58,960 nt of DNA from Rhodospirillaceae bacterium (GCA_029245025.1 JAQWQC010000012.1:1-58960), one strand, 5' to 3'; shown: positions 1 to 8,807, numbered from the stretch's first letter. Made by a program: numbers and translations. Notes: generated from the letters alone by a model not told the origin.

Positions 1-358
1 TGTAGGGATTGTCGAAGGCCTCAATCAGTTTTCCAGTTTCTAGGTCTGTGTAGAAAATAGCACTCATGCTTTTCGTGCTGTGGCCGCCATCTACATCTTC
101 GGTCACAGATAGAAAACCAACGTGCATATCCCAGAAAGGAATGAACTGGCTATCGAACAAGCCGTGCCGGATGGCTCGAATGTACCAATACACCACCCGG
201 TTATCGAAGGAATGATTGAGTTTTCTATGGATGACGTAGAGGTCGTCTGGGTCATGTGGATTTAACAGGTTTGTGGCTGCACCAACGGGCCTGGAAGTCA
301 GTGCTGTTCCTGCAAATGGTGCGGCTCCAATTAGGCCTAAGATGTGTCTGCGATCCAT
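1..358 (-). CDS. DUF1838 family protein, 5' part, cut by window edge
   Basis: Reading the minus strand from an ATG at 358 gives about 119 open codons that run off the left edge, so the C-terminus is missing. The N-terminus (MDRRHILGLIGAAPFAG) has a twin arginine followed by a hydrophobic stretch and a small-residue region, which suggests Tat export. The following part (DDLYVIHRKLNHS, VVYWYIRAIRHGL, FWDMHVGFLSVTED, SAIFYTDLETGKLIEAFDNPY) has the tryptophan/tyrosine-rich pattern I associate with DUF1838, a family of unknown function common in environmental proteobacteria. It lies 46 bases after the stop of the nitrilase-fold gene on the same strand, so the two are probably co-transcribed. Family assignment is from memory of the pattern; function is unknown. 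Confidence 0.7.
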   Translation of the reverse strand, partial: MDRRHILGLIGAAPFAGTALTSRPVGAATNLLNPHDPDDLYVIHRKLNHSFDNRVVYWYIRAIRHGLFDSQFIPFWDMHVGFLSVTEDVDGGHSTKSMSAIFYTDLETGKLIEAFDNPY

Positions 359-404
359 GACTAAATCCCTCAATCAGTTTTGGATTATAAAATAGCGGTG
401 TTTG

Positions 405-1544
405 TTACCAATTTCTTTTCTCTTTTATATAGCGTGCAGAATCTACCATGTCGGTCGGCAGATATTCTAAAGACAGGCCAGGGTCGATGGGTGGGCGGTA
501 CTTCTCATACACCGGCATGACCAGAGCCATCGGTACATCGGGGAGGCGGCGATTGCGTCGAAATTCAGCGATAGGGATGGTGGCCGAGACACTTTGCTCA
601 TACACGGATTTAGCGATACCAATGAGTTTTCCACCCGGACCATAAATACTGGTCCCTCCTGCGCCTGAGGCCCCTGTGTTATCGGGTGCAATCGATTGGT
701 TCATTGTTATCGTGTAGTTGTCATTGAACAACGACGCGGATTGAGAATCGACTTGATTAAAACCACCGGAGGAAAACCGAATGCTGATCTCGACGCCTTT
801 AAGGGCAATGGCACGGTGAATATCGGGGTCATACGGAGAGCAGAGTAGAGAGATATTGCCGATATCGGTGCGTGCTACGGGCAATACCGCGTCCTCCCCA
901 TACATCTCAATGTAGCGCGGTAAAACGTCGTAAGCCGATGTTGTGTACATCGTCCATCTCGGGTTTCTGCGAACGTTGTGTTGTTTCCAGTGATTGGCGA
1001 CCACTCGGCCATCCGGCCCGATAAGAATCCCGTTCAGCAACAAGTGACCGGGCCAATTTTCTTCATCTTTGACGTAGGATGCAAAAGCGATATAGCAGCC
1101 GTGCTCTTTCGCCTTTTTACCCAGTGCTTCTGTTTCAGGGCCTGGCACTTCGATGCAAACCTTGAGTGCTTCTTCACGGGTCCATGGTGCCCACCCCATT
1201 ATGGGTTGCTCAAAAAAGCCTACTAAATCTTGTTTGCCAGCGATGAAGCCGTTGTTTTGATCAACAAGATCCAGCATCCGTTGCAGATTACTCTCCATGA
1301 CCGGCTTGGGATTGTCGGCGTCGGCGGGGATCATGGGAGACTGTATCGCCCTAACTCGAATGGACTCTTTCTTTAGAGGGACCCTTTCATAGACGCCGTC
1401 TGGCGCGACACTGATATCGTTATCAATGGCGGCGTGAGCGTCTTCTGGTGTCATGCTTGCAGCAACGGCTGCAGCTGTTCCAACGCTGGCTGCCGTTCGT
1501 AAAGCGGCTCTACGGGTCAGAGTTGAATTGGTGTCGTCATCCAT
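405..1544 (-). CDS. Tat-exported nitrilase-superfamily carbon-nitrogen hydrolase
   Basis: About 379 residues. I chose the ATG at 1544 because GGAG lies about 8 bases upstream and the protein then opens with a Tat signal (TRRAALR plus an Ala/Val-rich segment to about residue 38); the open frame extends to 1673 but that leader looks non-coding. The nitrilase fold supports amide or nitrile C-N bond hydrolysis through Glu-Lys-Cys. Candidates are E112 (GFFEQP), K187 (NHWKQH) and C235 (ISLLCSPYDPDIHR). The loop around C235 is about two residues shorter than in aliphatic amidases, so substrate preference cannot be read. It is followed by the DUF1838 gene and is divergent from an exported aldo/keto reductase. 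A periplasmic location is inferred from the signal. A degenerate paralogue sits at 32056-33117. Confidence 0.78.
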   Translation of the reverse strand: MDDDTNSTLTRRAALRTAASVGTAAAVAASMTPEDAHAAIDNDISVAPDGVYERVPLKKESIRVRAIQSPMIPADADNPKPVMESNLQRMLDLVDQNNGFIAGKQDLVGFFEQPIMGWAPWTREEALKVCIEVPGPETEALGKKAKEHGCYIAFASYVKDEENWPGHLLLNGILIGPDGRVVANHWKQHNVRRNPRWTMYTTSAYDVLPRYIEMYGEDAVLPVARTDIGNISLLCSPYDPDIHRAIALKGVEISIRFSSGGFNQVDSQSASLFNDNYTITMNQSIAPDNTGASGAGGTSIYGPGGKLIGIAKSVYEQSVSATIPIAEFRRNRRLPDVPMALVMPVYEKYRPPIDPGLSLEYLPTDMVDSARYIKEKRNW

Positions 1545-1842
1545 TTTCTGCTCTCCGTCAGGTATCAAATTATTCTCGCGGCAATGAGCCAAATAACTGG
1601 GCGGCTTCTGCGCGGTGATGGATCGAGCATGGCTGATTGAGTGACTACGCGTCCATATAAATGCACGGAACAAGCGGGGTAGATGTTTAAGTGTTCGATC
1701 TGCGACTTTACGCTGAGTCCAATTTGGGATTTCTGCCTGATCTTGAGTATTTTCTATAGCCGCCTACTACCGACGGCCTAAATTAGATATCATCTTGTCG
1801 GCCAATCCGCCCAGCTGCGTAGTCTTTTTTGAGAGGATCAAC
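1545..1842. other. Divergent intergenic region, nitrilase/AKR
   Basis: 298 bases between two divergently transcribed, Tat-signalled enzymes. It must hold both promoters. I see a near-repeat of GTCGGCC/GACGGCC on either side of an AT-rich core around 1770-1803, but no convincing perfect operator. Confidence 0.4.
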
Positions 1843-2895
1843 ATGCTCTGTTTATCGCGCCGCCAAATTTTGAAAATCACTGCCGCAGCGACGGTTATTC
1901 CAGCACTGCCCTCCTTGAGTTCATCGGTGCGCGCTGGTGATGAGAAACGCACATTGGGTCTCGGAGGTCCCGTCGTGTCTGGAGTTGGCGTCGGGTGTAA
2001 CAACTTTGGTGGGCGGTTGGATGCGGCCGGGACGGATCGAGTAGTTCACGCTGCCGTGGCGAACGGCATTACTCTGTTCGATACAGCCGATGTGTATAGT
2101 GGTGGCCTGTCAGAAGAATATTTAGGTAAGGCGCTTGGCAAACGTCGCAACAAGGTCCTGATCGCGACAAAGTTTGGCGGCTCCATGGGGGCCGGTCCTT
2201 CCCCTGATGGCGGTGGTACGCGCGCCAACATCATGTATGCAGCTGAAGCGTCCTTGAAACGTCTCAATACGGATGTAATCGACATCTACCAATATCACCG
2301 ACCTGATGGGGTGACGTCGGCCGAGGAGACGCTACGGGCTTTAGATGATCTCGTTCAGCAGGGAAAAGTGCGCTACATAGGCAATTCAAACTTTGATGCC
2401 TCACAGGCCCGGGAAAGCGCAAGAATTTCAGCGGACGACGGACTTGCCAGTTACGTCTCAGCGCAGAATTACTACAGTCTTCTGACGCGAAATATTGAAG
2501 ACGAGTTGGTTCCTGCGTGCGAAGAACTTGGGTTGGGTGTGTTGCCGTTCTTCCCTCTGGAAAGTGGAGTGCTGACGGGCAAATACAAGCGAAATGAGGC
2601 GTTCCCCGAAGGGACACGCCTAGCCACCTTTGCGGCCCTTTCACCAGACTTAGCTGAACGCTTCATCAACGAGGAGCGTTTTAACAAAATTGATCAGCTG
2701 ACCGAACTTGCAGACGCGAACGGTGTTTCCCTGCTCAATTTCGCTTTCGGCTGGTTACTTAATAAGCCTTATATCTCAAGTGTTATTGCCGGTGCTTCCC
2801 GTGCCGAACACATCGAATCTAACGTTAAAGCGGCAGAATGGCGTCCGACGCCTGATGTGGATCGAGCGATTGATAGGATCACCCGCTCGGCTTAA
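1843..2895 (+). CDS. Tat-exported aldo/keto reductase
   Basis: 350 residues from the ATG at 1843, which has GAGAGG about 6 bases upstream; an in-frame ATG at 1795 lacks a ribosome site. The N-terminus SRRQILK followed by a hydrophobic Ala/Val segment is close to the Tat consensus. The mature part is a TIM-barrel aldo/keto reductase: the catalytic Asp and Tyr are in FDTADVYSGGLSE, the Lys in IATKFG and the His in YQYHRPD. Family members reduce aldehydes or ketones, or oxidise alcohols, with NADP(H). The C-terminal SSVIAGASRAEHIESN region fits the nicotinamide-cofactor site. Export of a soluble NADP(H) enzyme is unusual and suggests a cofactor bound before export. Divergent from the nitrilase gene. 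Substrate unknown. Confidence 0.85.
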   Translation: MLCLSRRQILKITAAATVIPALPSLSSSVRAGDEKRTLGLGGPVVSGVGVGCNNFGGRLDAAGTDRVVHAAVANGITLFDTADVYSGGLSEEYLGKALGKRRNKVLIATKFGGSMGAGPSPDGGGTRANIMYAAEASLKRLNTDVIDIYQYHRPDGVTSAEETLRALDDLVQQGKVRYIGNSNFDASQARESARISADDGLASYVSAQNYYSLLTRNIEDELVPACEELGLGVLPFFPLESGVLTGKYKRNEAFPEGTRLATFAALSPDLAERFINEERFNKIDQLTELADANGVSLLNFAFGWLLNKPYISSVIAGASRAEHIESNVKAAEWRPTPDVDRAIDRITRSA

Positions 2896-3034
2896 TCCCT
2901 TAGCCACCTGTTGGTTGCTTGTGTTCTAGCTGGTAAATAAAGTGCGGAAAACTGGGGCAGATTTGATCCAGACAGGCACTTAGAGTGTAAGATCAATATA
3001 ACAAAAGACCTTATCTGACGGGGGGATATTGACC

Positions 3035-4066
3035 ATGACGGACACCACACCTGATCAGCTTTCAACCGAACCCAAAAGGGTGATGAATAGCTCCTGGGGG
3101 CTGGCTGCGGGTGTGGCCTTCTGCGTTGGCTATACGGCGCTAATATATTTCCTGAAGCCCTACATGCCCCAGATCGACTTCGCGCCTGATACGGGGGCCT
3201 CCCACTATTATTGGAAACTCCCAGATCCGACATTTTGGTCTCGAGCGACAGCATGGGCAGGCTACATCCTTCATCAATGCACAATATGGGGCATGATCTA
3301 CTACGCCCAGAACACCAAGCTGTCGTACACCAAGGGTCTACACCCGATTAATATTTTAATTCTTGGTGCGAACGCTTTGTTTGTTCTGTTGCATCTGGTG
3401 CAAACACAGGTGTGGTATGATGGCACAGCGCAGGATACTCACATCATGACCTCCCAAGGGTCTGTGATCATCATGCTGGTGTTGATCTTGATAATGGAAA
3501 ACCAACGCCGGGGTCTGGTGTTTGGAAAGAAAGTAGGCTTTTTAGCGGAGCCCGGCCGGGCCGTTCGCAAATATCACGGTTACATCTTCTCTTGGGCCGT
3601 GATCTACACATTTTGGTACCACCCGATGGAAACATCTGTCGGGCATCTCATGGGTACGTTTTATACCTGCATGATCATGCTTCAGGGCAGCTTGATATTC
3701 ACTCGGGCGCACGTAAACAAATATTGGACAGCTTTTCTTGAGTTTTTTGTTGTCATACACGGCACAATTGTTGCGCTCATGCAGGGCAACGGACAATGGG
3801 GAATGTTCGCGTTTGGATTCCTCGCGATGTTTGTCATCACTCAGATGCATGGTCTTGGGTTGAAGCGCTGGCTGCGTTGGGCGTTCTTGGGCGCTTATCT
3901 GGCTGCGATTGGCATCGTGTATGGTGGGCGCGGCTGGCAAACTTTCGCAGAAATACCGCGTGTACCAATTGTCGAATATGCGCTTGTGTTTATATTCGGA
4001 GCGTTGATATGGCTCGGCATGTGGGTGCTGGCGCGGGTTGCAGGAACAGACCGCGCCCGGGCATAA
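3035..4066 (+). CDS. Polytopic membrane protein with many membrane-edge histidines, function unknown
   Basis: About 343 residues. The ATG at 3035 is preferred over a TTG at 3029 because the GGGGGA ribosome site then has about 8 bases of spacing. I count eight to ten hydrophobic segments. Histidines sit at or near helix ends: YILHQC, LLHLVQTQ, DTHIM, KYHGY, WYHPMETSVGH, RAHVNKYW, VIHGT and QMHGLG. Regular intramembrane His is typical of haem- or metal-binding membrane proteins, but no CxxCH or known cytochrome b pattern is visible. I do not recognise the family. It starts a same-strand run with a TLC/MFS-like carrier and two exported NAD(P)-binding proteins, so a membrane redox or transport role in that group is an inference. 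Confidence 0.75.
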   Translation: MTDTTPDQLSTEPKRVMNSSWGLAAGVAFCVGYTALIYFLKPYMPQIDFAPDTGASHYYWKLPDPTFWSRATAWAGYILHQCTIWGMIYYAQNTKLSYTKGLHPINILILGANALFVLLHLVQTQVWYDGTAQDTHIMTSQGSVIIMLVLILIMENQRRGLVFGKKVGFLAEPGRAVRKYHGYIFSWAVIYTFWYHPMETSVGHLMGTFYTCMIMLQGSLIFTRAHVNKYWTAFLEFFVVIHGTIVALMQGNGQWGMFAFGFLAMFVITQMHGLGLKRWLRWAFLGAYLAAIGIVYGGRGWQTFAEIPRVPIVEYALVFIFGALIWLGMWVLARVAGTDRARA

Positions 4067-4192
4067 CATTAGGACAACTTTGAGCTTCAAAATCCTGCGA
4101 CCATGCCATGGTTGTGGGCGAAAGAGGCTCGTCTTGAGCGCCAGAATCTGGCTATAGTCTGGATCACATTTTGTTTGATTTAGGCCCTTTAT

Positions 4193-5557
4193 ATGTCCCT
4201 AGCCGTTCATAGTTTCTTCCAGAAAACCGCGAAAATTGAGAGCCACGAACTCAGGGCAATCCTGGTTTCTTTCGTGTACTTGTTCTGCCTCATGGCGAGC
4301 TATTACACCATGCGGCCACTGCGGGACGCGCTGGCATCGGAAGTCGCGTCTGAGGACCTTAAGTTCTTGTGGACAGGCACCTTCGTCGCTTCAACCCTAG
4401 CGGCACTGGTATTTGGCTGGGTTGTCTCGCGCTTTAAGATTTCTTCCTGTCTGCCGTGGATCTACGGCTTTTTTATTATCAACATTGGAATTTTTTACGT
4501 GTTGATGGGGGGGTACCCCCTCGGCAGTACAGATACCATGACTGCGCCTGTTCTAAACGCGTGGCCCGTTGTGCTGGCGCCGGTGAAAGTCAGCACGGTT
4601 GTCGCCAGTGTTTACTATGTATGGCTTAGCGTCTTTAACATGTTTGTCGTCTCTGTTTTCTGGAGCTTCCTCGCCGATCGCTATTCCAAGGATCAATCTA
4701 AGCGGTTGTTTGGTTTTGTCGCAGCCGGTGGCAGTGCTGGCGCAGCACTCGGACCTCTCGCAACAGCTGCCATCGTAAATGATCTCGGCGTCGAGAATAT
4801 GCTGTTGATCTCGGCCATTGTCCTATCGATTACAATTTTTTGTATACGTGATTTGAATCAGCACACAACGGGCGGTCAATCAGTAGAAGCGCAGTTAGAG
4901 AAGGCGAAAGGTAAAGTCGGCGGATCATCCTGGTCGGGCTTTGCGACTCTGTTTAAAGACCCGTATCTCATGGCTATCGCTGTGTTCGTGATGCTGTACA
5001 CATTTATTTCTACCATTTTTTATGTGGCGCAGGTTGATTTGGTGCGGGCCGCATTTGAAACGCGTGAAGCACGCTATGCTGTGAATGCGATCGTTGATGG
5101 CATCGTCAATGGCTTAGCTATTTTCACCCAGCTTTTCGTGACGTCTCGTATCGCTGGACGTTGGGGCATGGTCTTTCTTTTGGCTTGCATGCCTGCATTC
5201 ATGATTTTTGCATTCTTTGCGTTAAGCGCATTCCCAGTGCTGATGATGATCTTGTCTCTTCAGGTTGTTCGTAGAGCCGGAAACTATGCGATGACGAGAC
5301 CGGGCCGAGAGATGCTGTGGACAGTTGTTGATCGAGATCGGAAATACAAAGCGAAGAACGTTGTTGATACGTCGGTTTATCGCGGCGCTGATCTCATTAA
5401 TATTTGGATCGAGAACGGCCTTCGCTCAGCTGGATTTGGGCTGGCCCAAATTGCGTTGGTTGGTTCCGGCGTCGCTGCCGCGTGGTGTGGCGTTTCAGTA
5501 TGGCTTGGTAAAACAGCAGAGAAACGCAAAACAGAACACCCAGGGTCTGCGAGTTAA
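4193..5557 (+). CDS. TLC/MFS-like carrier (NTP/NDP exchange transporter related)
   Basis: 454 residues with about twelve hydrophobic segments, an inner-membrane carrier. The N-terminal region has the ESHELRAILVSF and SYYTMRPLRDALA signature seen in bacterial homologues of the ATP/ADP translocase (TLC) group, often annotated just as MFS. Other landmarks are FGFVAAGGSAGAALGP in the middle and RPGREMLWTVVDRD near the C-terminus. True nucleotide exchange is established only for intracellular bacteria and plastids; free-living bacteria carry this subgroup with unknown substrates, so I do not claim nucleotide transport. It lies 126 bases after the histidine-rich membrane protein and 61 bases before an exported SDR gene on the same strand. 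Confidence 0.7.
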   Translation: MSLAVHSFFQKTAKIESHELRAILVSFVYLFCLMASYYTMRPLRDALASEVASEDLKFLWTGTFVASTLAALVFGWVVSRFKISSCLPWIYGFFIINIGIFYVLMGGYPLGSTDTMTAPVLNAWPVVLAPVKVSTVVASVYYVWLSVFNMFVVSVFWSFLADRYSKDQSKRLFGFVAAGGSAGAALGPLATAAIVNDLGVENMLLISAIVLSITIFCIRDLNQHTTGGQSVEAQLEKAKGKVGGSSWSGFATLFKDPYLMAIAVFVMLYTFISTIFYVAQVDLVRAAFETREARYAVNAIVDGIVNGLAIFTQLFVTSRIAGRWGMVFLLACMPAFMIFAFFALSAFPVLMMILSLQVVRRAGNYAMTRPGREMLWTVVDRDRKYKAKNVVDTSVYRGADLINIWIENGLRSAGFGLAQIALVGSGVAAAWCGVSVWLGKTAEKRKTEHPGSAS

Positions 5558-5618
5558 TGTATTTAGCAACTGGACTAATTATTTAATAACTAAGTTTATC
5601 AAAGGGATGGAGCACTCA

Positions 5619-6404
5619 ATGTTGAAATCTTTATCAATATCGATACTGGCAGCAGTGGCGATCTCAACCTCAGCCTTAGCGGCAGATCTTGTGGTTGTTG
5701 TCGGCGGCACGGGTGGTACCGGCTGGGAAACGGTCAAAGAGGCAATGGCGCAAGGTTATGAAGTTCGCGCAACAACCACTAACGTGGAGCGGGCAACAGA
5801 AAACAAAGGCGACGATGGCTTAACGTGGGTCAAGATGGACGCCCGTATTCCGGATGACATTCGCAAGGCATTCGCTGGCGCTGACTATGTTATCTCCACG
5901 CTCGGTGGATCTTGCTTTGATCCAGGCGGCCCGAGGTCTGCTCGCCACGTCGATTTTCAAGGCGTTGTTAACATGGCCGGCATCGCCAAAGATTATGATG
6001 TAAAGATGTTTGTTCTAACATCAGCTCTTGGCGCGGGAATCCCTGATCAACCACTGAACCAATTCTGTGACAATGTTCAGATGTGGAAATGGTTGGGCGA
6101 GGACTACCTGCGTGATGGCGATTTGCCATACTCAATCATCCGACCGGGTGGACTAGGTAATGATGAAGGTGGGAAACAAGGCATCACGCTTGCGGCTGTC
6201 GGTGAACTTAAAACTAGCTTCATTCAGCGTGCTGATGTTGCAAAGGTTCTGGTCGAAGCGCTAACCAACAAAGATGCTGCTGGTAAGACAATTGCAATCG
6301 GCGGAGACTCAAACAGTAAGCCGGACGAGTGGCGTGATGATTTTGCGTCCATCCCAGTTGATGCGGCGCAGGCGCCACCGCTGCGCCCTGGTCAGGGCGA
6401 ATGA
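5619..6404 (+). CDS. Secreted NAD(P)-binding SDR/NmrA-like protein
   Basis: 261 residues from the ATG at 5619, which has GGAG 6 bases upstream and gives a clean N-terminal signal (MLKSLSISIL...TSALAA, cleavage about residue 22). An ATG at 5607 is in frame but weaker, and the open frame further upstream only overlaps the preceding gene. Immediately after the signal comes a Rossmann motif GGTGGTG (about residues 29-35), then an atypical SDR core with DYVISTLGGSC, KMFVLTSALGAG and YSIIRPGGLGND. These proteins bind NAD(P)H and act as reductases or sensors. There is no twin arginine, so Sec export is likely, which is odd for a dinucleotide binder. The stop overlaps the next start (ATGA at 6401), indicating translational coupling with its paralogue. 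Confidence 0.75.
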   Translation: MLKSLSISILAAVAISTSALAADLVVVVGGTGGTGWETVKEAMAQGYEVRATTTNVERATENKGDDGLTWVKMDARIPDDIRKAFAGADYVISTLGGSCFDPGGPRSARHVDFQGVVNMAGIAKDYDVKMFVLTSALGAGIPDQPLNQFCDNVQMWKWLGEDYLRDGDLPYSIIRPGGLGNDEGGKQGITLAAVGELKTSFIQRADVAKVLVEALTNKDAAGKTIAIGGDSNSKPDEWRDDFASIPVDAAQAPPLRPGQGE

Positions 6405-7165
6405 TATCAAGACGGCGGTTTTCACAGGCCGTATTTGGTATAGCGACAATTGGGGCGGCTCCACAGCGTGGAGCCGCTCAGTCGCAGGAGCTGATACTCG
6501 TAGCGGGGGCGACAGGGCGGACAGGCCGTTTTGTTGCTCAAGACCTACTAGACTCTGGTCATGCGGTACGCGGATTAACCCGCAACCCGGATCGTGCACG
6601 GGACCGGTATGGAGATGATGTGGAATGGGTTGAGGGAGATGTGCGTGATCGGGCATCTCTGCGTCCTTTGTACATTGGTTGCGACCGGGTTATTTCGGTG
6701 CTGGGGGCTACGGAACGGTCCGGTGAGAACACTCCTGAGGCAGTTGAGTACAACGGCAATGTAAACCTGATTGATCAAGCGAAAGAGAGCGGACTTAAAC
6801 AGGTGGTAATGATCACCTCCTTGTCTGCCGGGCGCGCCGATTCAGACCCAGATTTGGTTGCGCGCTTCACAGGGATGCTTTGGAAAAACAAGGCTGAGCA
6901 TTACCTCAGAGACAGCAATATTCCTTACACGATTGTCGGACCGGGTGGGCTAAGAGACTATGAGCCGCGTCTCCAGGGGATTTGGTTTCAAAGCGAAGAC
7001 AATATTACGGTTGGAACAATTTCCCGGGCAGATGTTGGTGCTGTGATGGCCGAAGCCGCCCGCAATCCAGCGGCACTCAACAAGACTCTTCGCATCATTA
7101 ATGATCCGGAACGACCTATTGATGGATGGAGAGATGCGCTTTCACAGGTACCGCTTGACTCCTAA
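6401..7165 (+). CDS. Tat-exported NAD(P)-binding SDR/NmrA-like protein
   Basis: 254 residues starting in the ATGA overlap with the preceding paralogue. The N-terminus MISRRRFSQAVFG is a Tat signal, with a mature start around residue 26. GATGRTG (about residues 36-42) is the dinucleotide-binding loop, followed by CDRVISVLGATE, KQVVMITSLSAG and a YTIVGPGGLRDYE segment matching IIRPGGLG in the partner. The two share the same domain and probably arose by duplication; they may form a heterodimer. Role unknown; export of a folded, cofactor-loaded protein by Tat is plausible. Converges with the YheT-like hydrolase, whose stop is only 2 bases away. Confidence 0.78.
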   Translation: MISRRRFSQAVFGIATIGAAPQRGAAQSQELILVAGATGRTGRFVAQDLLDSGHAVRGLTRNPDRARDRYGDDVEWVEGDVRDRASLRPLYIGCDRVISVLGATERSGENTPEAVEYNGNVNLIDQAKESGLKQVVMITSLSAGRADSDPDLVARFTGMLWKNKAEHYLRDSNIPYTIVGPGGLRDYEPRLQGIWFQSEDNITVGTISRADVGAVMAEAARNPAALNKTLRIINDPERPIDGWRDALSQVPLDS

Positions 7166-7166
7166 T

Positions 7167-8183
7167 TCACGTATTGCTTTCAAGTAAATCCAAGAAATAG
7201 TCGCCAATACATCGGTCATGCCAAGGCGTCGTGTGCCCCGCGCCATGGAAACCCACATGTCCGCCGTCATTACTGATAATAAGACTTAATGGTCGATTGG
7301 CGGACCAATCGTTGTCCAAGTACATGCTCAATGGAATCCATGGGTCTGTCGCTGCGTGGATAAGCAAGGTTGGAATACTTATTTCGCTAAGGCCGTTCTT
7401 TGCAGAGCAACTTGAATAATAATCTTTGGCACCTGAAAAGCCATTTCTTGGTGCAATAATAAGGTCGTCATAATCATAAACTGATTTCACACGCTCTAAT
7501 GTTTTGGCGATCGCTTTATTGTCGCCTGGCAGAGCCTGTGCATCGGCCTTCATGCGATTGAGGAGGTATCGGTGATAGACGAAATTTCGCGGCGCCATAA
7601 TGCGCTTTTGAGCCAATTCTAGGTCAATCGGCGAAGACACTGTGGCGATTCCACGAATATCGAAGGGGTAAGCCTGATCACTGGCGAATTTCAGAAGCAT
7701 GTTCCCCCCAAGGGAGACACCAACCATTACGAAGCCGTTCTGTGTCAAATTACTCGGAATGCCTGCCATTACTTTTGTCAGGTCTTGTGTGCGTCCCGCG
7801 TGATATTGCTCGCGACAGAAGCCGACGGACGGTCCGGCGCCACGCAAGTTAAGCCGAAGAACCGGAAAGCCGAGGGATAAATAATGAGCGGCGGAAACCA
7901 TGATGTTACGGCTCTCTTCACAACCTGTAAGTCCGTGAATGAGAACGAGGAGAGGGAGGCTGGTCTTTGCCTCTGGCCAATCTAAAAGCCCTAAGAGGGC
8001 ATCTCCGGTACCGTCATTCATTTGGAAGGTGAGTCGTTCTTGCCTCTCGGGCGCGAAGCCCGGCTGGAGCCACATTAAGTTGTTCTTAATTGTCTGAAGG
8101 TCGCCACCGAGCCAGGGGTAAGCTGGTCGAAAACGTTGAAACACCGGTGGGGGATGGCCGTAAACGGTATATCCGGAGGTCAT
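7167..8183 (-). CDS. YheT-type alpha/beta hydrolase
   Basis: 338 residues. The N-terminal FRPAYPWLGGDLQTI pattern and the LVLIHGLTGCEESRN oxyanion region are typical of the YheT/AB-hydrolase-4 group. The nucleophile elbow is GVSLGG, the acid is probably in HAATDPWIPL, and the histidine is in DGGHVGFHG, so the Ser-Asp-His triad looks complete. No signal peptide, so cytoplasmic. Family members are esterases or lipases of mostly unknown natural substrate. Divergent from the Mpo1-like gene with about 100 bases between starts. Confidence 0.85.
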   Translation of the reverse strand: MTSGYTVYGHPPPVFQRFRPAYPWLGGDLQTIKNNLMWLQPGFAPERQERLTFQMNDGTGDALLGLLDWPEAKTSLPLLVLIHGLTGCEESRNIMVSAAHYLSLGFPVLRLNLRGAGPSVGFCREQYHAGRTQDLTKVMAGIPSNLTQNGFVMVGVSLGGNMLLKFASDQAYPFDIRGIATVSSPIDLELAQKRIMAPRNFVYHRYLLNRMKADAQALPGDNKAIAKTLERVKSVYDYDDLIIAPRNGFSGAKDYYSSCSAKNGLSEISIPTLLIHAATDPWIPLSMYLDNDWSANRPLSLIISNDGGHVGFHGAGHTTPWHDRCIGDYFLDLLESNT

Positions 8184-8282
8184 TCAGCATGTTCCCGCAA
8201 GACGCTTAGTGCGCCACTCTTCTACCTCTTAGAGGAAAGGGGAGCTAAGGTGTAGTATCTTCAGAAGAGAAAGGAGAGGTGT

Positions 8283-8795
8283 ATGCAGGGGTGGTTCCGC
8301 GAACAAATGGCAATGTACACCGCCTACCATCGGGATTTACGTAATTGCGCCACCCATTTTTTCGGCGTACCGCTGATCGTTTTCTCGTTACTGGTCGCAA
8401 TGTCACTCGTGCCCGTCGGGTCGATCGGCGGTCTAACGATAACATTGGCAACCATATTCCTATCGCTTCTTATGGTCTTGTATTGCGCCACTGTGCCGCT
8501 GATGGGGTTAGTATCTATCGTCGTATTTACGCCACTCCTTTGGTATGCGCAGTCTTTATCTCTTGAAGTGCCATCATTTGTTTGGACAGTTGCGGGGGCC
8601 TGTTTTGTCGGCGGTTGGGTCCTGCAACTCATCGGGCATTTTTTCGAAGGCCGGAAACCTGCGCTGACGGATAATCTGCTCCAGATCTTTATGGCGCCCG
8701 GCTTTCTCGTCGCTGAGGGTCTTTTTGCCTGTGGGTTTTTGGGTGATCTCAAGGCAGATCTAGATTCACGGTCACATAAATACGACCTAAGCTAA
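8283..8795 (+). CDS. Mpo1-like (DUF962) membrane protein
   Basis: 170 residues with four or five hydrophobic segments; GGAGAGG lies just upstream of the ATG. The N-terminal MYTAYHRDLRNCATHFFGVPLIV and the C-terminal WVLQLIGHFFEGRKPAL are the two histidine motifs of the DUF962/Mpo1 family. Yeast Mpo1 is an Fe(II)-dependent dioxygenase that shortens 2-hydroxy fatty acids by one carbon; bacterial members are little studied. The retained histidines support a metal-dependent enzyme, but fatty-acid alpha-oxidation here is an inference. The stop codon lies inside a short dyad (8790-8804) and the gene converges with the RND locus. Confidence 0.8.
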   Translation: MQGWFREQMAMYTAYHRDLRNCATHFFGVPLIVFSLLVAMSLVPVGSIGGLTITLATIFLSLLMVLYCATVPLMGLVSIVVFTPLLWYAQSLSLEVPSFVWTVAGACFVGGWVLQLIGHFFEGRKPALTDNLLQIFMAPGFLVAEGLFACGFLGDLKADLDSRSHKYDLS

Positions 8796-8804
8796 GTCTT
8801 AGCT
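8790..8804. repeat. Perfect dyad between convergent genes
   Basis: AGCTAAG-T-CTTAGCT, a 15-base perfect inverted repeat covering the stop of the Mpo1-like gene just before the end of the RND permease gene. No U tract follows, so it is at best a weak bidirectional terminator. Confidence 0.4.
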
Positions 8805-8807
8805 CTA

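Noticed and set aside
3542-4090. 182-codon minus-strand frame opposite the histidine-rich membrane protein
   Set aside because: Composition (Cys/His/Arg-rich, no hydrophobic order) is that of an antisense shadow; the plus strand has clear TM periodicity and a ribosome site.
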